Assembly: GCA_002407865.1 (NCBI GenBank)
Contig: DHPI01000066.1
Location: forward strand, 53,414-62,588
Origin: Spirochaetia bacterium UBA5368
GTDB taxonomy: Bacteria; Spirochaetota; UBA4802; UBA5368
DNA length: 9,175 nt
Direction: 5' to 3'
The notes beneath the pieces were generated by a model. That model was not told the origin of the DNA. It was given only the letters and a program-made list of their open reading frames with translations, and ran no database searches. The translations under genes were made by a program, and so were the position numbers. Shown one piece after another: positions 5,481-9,175 of the stretch; within the stretch, counting starts at the first letter, position 1; each line of letters opens with the position of its first letter.

Positions 5481-7595
5481 ATGAAACAATCGGGACTCAT
5501 GAATCAGTCCGCTAAGTACGGTTTTATGGTGATATTCGGCAATATCCTGGTGATGTTTTTTATTTGCGCCGTCACCTATCCGGTCTTTAACGACGCACGA
5601 GTGCTTGCCTTATTCATCGTTTTCGCACTCGTGGGCGCCGTGTTGCTTTTAATCTATTATCTTTCAAAGATGCGCGCCTTGCTGCGCCTTGCTGAGAATC
5701 AGGAGGCCGTTTCGTTGCAAACGCTCGAACAGCGGTTCTCCGGACTCGCCCGGCTCACTTTTTTGCTGAATATGATCCTTCTGTGCTGTCTCTTCTTGCC
5801 GATGGTTGTTATTATGTACTTCTTTCTCGGCTACACGAACATCCACTACCATTCTTTCGTCTTTTGCATAAACGTCTTCGTGATCTTTTTTCTGGGATAC
5901 CGCTCCATGCAGACATGGTACGAGCGCACATATCCGCTCGGACGTTTCGGCCTGCCCGTGGCTGTGCAGGGGCTTCGCAGCAAAATCGAGAGCCAGGTGC
6001 TTCCAACGGTGCTCCTGGCCTCGGTTGCCATCATCGCGCTCCTCTTTATACTCCTGGGGCGCACGCAGCTTGCCGAGATTGACCACAGGGTTTTCGATGC
6101 GATATCCTTCATTAATAATGCGGATTACGCGGGGACGGGCAAGCCGCTTCCCGGCATCATCGGCGAGAGGGAAGGTGTCGTGCTGACGACCGATGATGCC
6201 GGGGCTATTACCTATCTCGATGGGCGTCCCTTCGATATAGAAACCGGAATTTCGAGGGGGAACCAGCCGCGATACCGGTTTGAGGCGGCGCGCGGGGTGT
6301 TTGAGCGAAGCGGGGGGAAAATCGGAAAAACCGAAGGCGTTTTCGAGGGAGACACCGCGCTGTATTTCACGGGGGAATCGGCCGACAGCAGGCGCGTCAT
6401 CGTGATATTCCGCGATATCGTTCTCTATCATTCCTTTTACAGCGGTCTTTTCTATGCCGTAGCTGCGCTCTTCGCCATCAATCTTGTGATTGCCGTTGCC
6501 GTCAGGCGCAAACTCAGCATTATATCGCGTTCGCTCGACATAACCATTCCCGCTATCACAGGGGCCGCCAGGGGCGATCTCACGGCGGACATCACGCTGA
6601 TCAAGTCACGTGACAAGCTGGAGGACTTTGTTCGCCGGTTCATCGAGTTCAAGGGAAATATCGTGGATTTCATGGCACGCGCGCGCGACATATCGGGCAA
6701 TCTCATGGGCCTTGCCGGGTCGGTCGCGGAATCGGGCACCTTTATCAAAAATTCATCGTTAGCGCACGCCGTGCTTCTTGAAGAATCGACGAGCCTCTCC
6801 GATGAAGTATCTGAAGCGTTTCTCGATATCGCCGGCAGCTCGGAAAAGCAAAGCTCGAACATCGGGAAGCTGGAGGAAACCATCAGCACGCTCAACGAAT
6901 CCATGGAGGCGCTTTCGCGGGACGCGAACAACGTTATTCAGTCGATGGGCTCGGTCGAGTCGAGCGCGAATGACGGGGCGAAGCTTGTGGAAAGCGCGAT
7001 AGAAAACATCCGCACCACCGAAAAATTGCACGAGGGCATGCTTGGCATTGTGCGGGTGATCTCGGACATCGCCGACCAGGTGAACCTTCTCTCGCTCAAC
7101 GCCTCGATCGAGGCCGCACGGGCGGGCGAACACGGCAGGGGCTTTGCCGTGGTGGCCGAGGAAATTTCGAAGCTTGCCGACAGCACATCGAGCAATGTAA
7201 AGGAGATTGGCGCAATGATAGAGCGCGTCAATGCGGAGATTAAGCGGAGCGCGGGAGTGATCGGCGAGATGAGCGAGACCTTCGCCGTGATAGTCCGGAA
7301 CATCGATACGACGGGACACATGATAAACGGCTTTATCGACACGATAAGCCTTCGCGCCGTTGAAATATATAAGATCCGTGAGGCAATCGCCTCGATCAAC
7401 GCGTTCGCGAAGGAGCTGTCGGACTCGACCGGCGTGCAGCGCGGAAACGCACGGAGCATCGCCGATACCATTCGTATGGTGGACGCCGGAGCGCGCGAAC
7501 TGGTTGAGCTTTCGGAGAGGCTTTCGCTCTCTTCATCGCAGATGCGCGACATGGCCCTTGACCTTGAGGAAAAACTCACACAGTATAAAATATAG
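5481..7595 (+). CDS. Methyl-accepting chemotaxis protein with a six-span membrane region
   Basis: A 704-residue transmembrane chemoreceptor that would signal to the CheA/CheW kinase complex. Hydrophobic spans lie near residues 14-36, 41-61, 92-117, 122-140, 172-192 and 319-341. The only large extracytoplasmic segment is 193-318, a possible ligand-binding domain of about 125 residues with no recognised signature. A divergent HAMP-like linker follows (about 342-396), then a long helical signalling domain. Its hairpin tip carries the conserved DQVNLLSLNASIEAARAGE (532-550) and then GRGFAVVAEEISKLA (552-566). The C-terminus (LTQYKI) lacks the NWETF-type tether for CheR/CheB. ATG 5481 is chosen for GGGAG at 5469-5473; the frame is open upstream to a TTG at 5370, but that would add 37 polar residues in front of the first span. 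It stands alone, with its own leader, and no other chemotaxis gene is in the window. Ligand unknown. Confidence 0.93.
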   Translation: MKQSGLMNQSAKYGFMVIFGNILVMFFICAVTYPVFNDARVLALFIVFALVGAVLLLIYYLSKMRALLRLAENQEAVSLQTLEQRFSGLARLTFLLNMILLCCLFLPMVVIMYFFLGYTNIHYHSFVFCINVFVIFFLGYRSMQTWYERTYPLGRFGLPVAVQGLRSKIESQVLPTVLLASVAIIALLFILLGRTQLAEIDHRVFDAISFINNADYAGTGKPLPGIIGEREGVVLTTDDAGAITYLDGRPFDIETGISRGNQPRYRFEAARGVFERSGGKIGKTEGVFEGDTALYFTGESADSRRVIVIFRDIVLYHSFYSGLFYAVAALFAINLVIAVAVRRKLSIISRSLDITIPAITGAARGDLTADITLIKSRDKLEDFVRRFIEFKGNIVDFMARARDISGNLMGLAGSVAESGTFIKNSSLAHAVLLEESTSLSDEVSEAFLDIAGSSEKQSSNIGKLEETISTLNESMEALSRDANNVIQSMGSVESSANDGAKLVESAIENIRTTEKLHEGMLGIVRVISDIADQVNLLSLNASIEAARAGEHGRGFAVVAEEISKLADSTSSNVKEIGAMIERVNAEIKRSAGVIGEMSETFAVIVRNIDTTGHMINGFIDTISLRAVEIYKIREAIASINAFAKELSDSTGVQRGNARSIADTIRMVDAGARELVELSERLSLSSSQMRDMALDLEEKLTQYKI

Positions 7596-7706
7596 GCAGA
7601 TGGAGCATAAGGCTTTTTACTCGTTAATGATAAAGAAAAACATAAAAAAATTACGGCCTCATGATATGCGCGGCGGTCAGAACAGGCGGCCTTGCCTCGC
7701 ATTGTG

Positions 7707-7717
7707 AGAGGGGAAGG
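7707..7717 (+). promoter_or_regulatory. Strong ribosome-binding site that sets a CTG start
   Basis: The purine run AGAGGGGAAGG lies 5 bases before CTG 7723 and 50 bases before the first GTG (7768). It is the only good Shine-Dalgarno sequence near this gene's 5' end. A TGA in the same frame at 7705-7707 limits how far upstream the protein could begin. Confidence 0.6.
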
Positions 7718-7722
7718 CTATT

Positions 7723-8787
7723 CTGGATACTAAAAACAAAAAGCGCATTATTCTAATCCTGCTTTGTGTGGCGCTTGTAATTGCCGGCGCGTACGGCAAT
7801 GCAAACAATGCCTCGGCTGAACACTGCACAATATGGAAATTTGCCGTTATCAGCGATACCCAGGGCGATGCCCGCGGCCGGGACAATATTTCCTGTATTA
7901 ATAATGAGATACTTGAGTCGATCGCGGAGGATATTGCGGCTGAGAAACCCGACCTCGTGCTTGTTTCAGGAGACCTTGTAAACGGCTGGATCCGAAATGG
8001 TGGAACAGAGTATGCAGTCCAGTATAAAAACTGGAAGAACGCCATGAAGCCGGTGTACAGCCTGGGGATTAAAGTTTTTGCCGTTCGGGGAAATCATGAC
8101 AGCGGGCCTGAGCGCCTCGTTTTAACGCCGCTGCCGCCACATCTTGAGCCCACACCCGGATCTCTCGATCTTCTGAAAAAGGCATTTGAAAAAACAATTA
8201 TAGAACAATACACGCCTTTGAATGGACCTGAAAAGGAGATGGGTTATACATATAGCATTGTTCACAAAAACGCCTGTTTCATAGGATTGGATCAATATGC
8301 TGAAGGGCAGCATGCTGTAAACCAGAAATGGCTTGATCGGCAGTTGTCAGAGAACAGGCAAATTCATCTTTTCGTCTTCGGCCATGAACCGGCATTCGAA
8401 ACAGACCATAAGGATAATCTCTCGTTTTATCCTGAAAAACGGGACCGCTTCTGGGATAGCATTGGAAAAGCAGGAGGGAGAATATATTTTTGCGGACACG
8501 ACCATTTTTATAATCGCGCCCTGATACCGGACGGAAAGGGCAACCGCATCTGGCAGATAATTGGAGGTACAGGCGGAGGGAGACTGCGGAAATGGTCGGG
8601 AAGCTATAAAGAAGGCGCCAGGGTTAAATGTGAATTTCATAATGACGATTTGCACGGGTATATCCTGGCGGCTGTTGATGGGCGGGACGTGAAGGTTGAA
8701 TGGAAGGCGATTGTCGATGTTCCCGCCCGAAAATGGCAAATCCTTGATGCCTTTACCTGTTCGGCGGCATCACATATTACACATTGA
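7723..8787 (+). CDS. Exported calcineurin-like metallophosphoesterase, CTG start
   Basis: Read from CTG 7723 this is a 354-residue protein that begins with a classic Sec signal peptide: basic DTKNKKR, hydrophobic IILILLCVALVIAGAYG, and likely cleavage after ASA at residue 32. It would act in the periplasm or on the surface. The metallophosphoesterase motifs occur in order: ISDTQGD (D45; Q47 replaces the usual His), SGDL (G83-D84), RGNHD (N124, H125), FGHE (H221) and CGHDH (H259, H261), which together bind two metal ions. The substrate is unknown; relatives include phosphodiesterases, phosphatases and CPPED1/Icc-type enzymes, several with DxQ in the first motif. The ordinary start, GTG 7768, would remove the basic residues and half of the hydrophobic core and has no ribosome-binding site, so CTG is preferred; ATT 7720 is also possible. 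The gene lies 127 bases after the chemoreceptor and may have its own transcript. Confidence 0.85.
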   Translation: MDTKNKKRIILILLCVALVIAGAYGNANNASAEHCTIWKFAVISDTQGDARGRDNISCINNEILESIAEDIAAEKPDLVLVSGDLVNGWIRNGGTEYAVQYKNWKNAMKPVYSLGIKVFAVRGNHDSGPERLVLTPLPPHLEPTPGSLDLLKKAFEKTIIEQYTPLNGPEKEMGYTYSIVHKNACFIGLDQYAEGQHAVNQKWLDRQLSENRQIHLFVFGHEPAFETDHKDNLSFYPEKRDRFWDSIGKAGGRIYFCGHDHFYNRALIPDGKGNRIWQIIGGTGGGRLRKWSGSYKEGARVKCEFHNDDLHGYILAAVDGRDVKVEWKAIVDVPARKWQILDAFTCSAASHITH

Positions 8788-8931
8788 TCACTGTTCTTTC
8801 TCTGATCCACAAACAAAAGCGGTTGCGGGCCATACGGCACTGCCCTGAAAACAAATACGACATTACGCGCACAACGTGAGGACGGGCCTCGCGGTGGGCG
8901 TTTATGCGCACGCTCTGTGCGTAAAATATGG

Positions 8932-8970
8932 TTGACTGCGAAATGGTAAATTGGTACACTGGTATTACCA
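8932..8970 (+). promoter_or_regulatory. Promoter with overlapping GntR/FadR-type operator
   Basis: The -35 box TTGACT (8932-8937) and -10 box TACACT (8955-8960) are separated by 17 bases. Overlaid are three TGGTA boxes at 8944-8948, 8952-8956 and 8960-8964, exactly 8 bases apart. The last forms the perfect palindrome TGGTATTACCA (8960-8970) over the -10 end and start site. A second inverted pair, TTGGTA (8951-8956) / TACCAA (8966-8971), overlaps it. FadR-subfamily regulators bind TGGT-N3-ACCA, so binding here would block RNA polymerase. Confidence 0.7.
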
Positions 8971-8993
8971 AAAGCCAGAAAGGAACGTGTGCC

Positions 8994-9175
8994 ATGCAAC
9001 AGCTCTTAAAGCCGCTGAAAACCGACAGTCTCAAGGATGTATTCGTGCAACGGTTCGAAGAGCTGATCCTTTCGGGCGCGCTGTCGATAGGCCAGAAGCT
9101 CCCTCCCGAGCGCGAACTGGCGCTGATGCTGGGCGTCAGCAGGCCGGTGGTACATGAGGGACTTGTTGATCTTGG
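8994..9175 (+). CDS. GntR-family (FadR subfamily) transcriptional regulator, 5' part only
   Basis: The first 60 codons of a DNA-binding regulator whose gene runs past the window. The winged-helix signature is clear: LILSGALSIGQKLPPERE (24-41), then ELALMLGVSR (41-50) and the recognition helix PVVHEGLVDL (51-60). In E. coli FadR three arginines contact the operator (R35, R45, R49). The equivalents here are R40, R50 and H54, so the third is replaced by histidine. The effector domain is outside the window, so ligand and regulon are unknown. ATG 8994 has AAGGA at 8980-8984, 9 bases upstream. The promoter before it carries FadR-type TGGTA boxes, so the protein probably represses its own gene. It may also control genes beyond the window edge. 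Confidence 0.88.
   Translation, partial: MQQLLKPLKTDSLKDVFVQRFEELILSGALSIGQKLPPERELALMLGVSRPVVHEGLVDL

Noticed and set aside
7605..7620. Terminator after the chemoreceptor (AGC-ATAAG-GCT then TTTT)
   Set aside because: The stem has only three pairs, too weak to call.
8908..8927. Stem GCGCAC / GTGCGT as a terminator after the metallophosphoesterase
   Set aside because: Six pairs including a wobble and no T-run on either strand; it could be part of the regulator's upstream region instead.

Overview
The window is about 9.2 kb of GC-rich bacterial DNA (roughly 55-58% GC by eye). Every confident gene lies on the + strand and coding density is high apart from one 690-base gap. It encodes an outer-membrane-type secreted protein, a menaquinone-type prenyltransferase and a multi-pass chemoreceptor, so it comes from a motile, diderm, menaquinone-using bacterium. 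The chemoreceptor topology resembles that of some spirochaetes of the Leptospira side, but this is an impression and not a proof. No tRNA, rRNA, CRISPR array, transposase or phage gene was seen.

Region 1 (1-4791) is a compact run of co-directional genes. It holds the 3' end of an exonuclease III-type AP endonuclease, a TIM-barrel protein of the AP endonuclease 2 / sugar-phosphate isomerase superfamily, a UDP-glucose 4-epimerase (galE), a uracil-DNA-glycosylase-like protein, a menA-type prenyltransferase and an unrecognised exported, probably beta-barrel protein. From the second gene onward the gaps are 27, 1, 63 and 22 bases, so these five genes are probably one transcript. A 167-base gap after the exonuclease gene carries phased A-tracts and a long hairpin. 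Three of the genes (exonuclease III-like, endonuclease-IV-fold protein, UDG-like protein) belong to folds used in base-excision repair. The other three concern the cell envelope or quinones, so the run is functionally mixed.

Region 2 (4792-5480) is the only long non-coding stretch. It holds a probable gene remnant on the minus strand, a sharply AT-rich island with several small palindromes and a TTGACA-type promoter, and a leader with two bulged hairpins just before the chemoreceptor.

Region 3 (5481-8787) has a 704-residue methyl-accepting chemotaxis protein with about six membrane spans, then an exported calcineurin-like metallophosphoesterase. The latter appears to start at a CTG codon, because the first ATG/GTG/TTG start would destroy its signal peptide.

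Region 4 (8788-9175) contains a well-formed promoter overlaid by three TGGTA boxes and a TGGTATTACCA palindrome, then the first 60 codons of a FadR-type GntR regulator. This arrangement strongly suggests autoregulation.

No clearly new multi-gene system was found. The best leads are the variant UDG-like protein, the nine-ligand endonuclease-IV-like metal site next to an exonuclease III gene, the GntR operator, the CTG start, and the structured leader and AT-rich island before the chemoreceptor.
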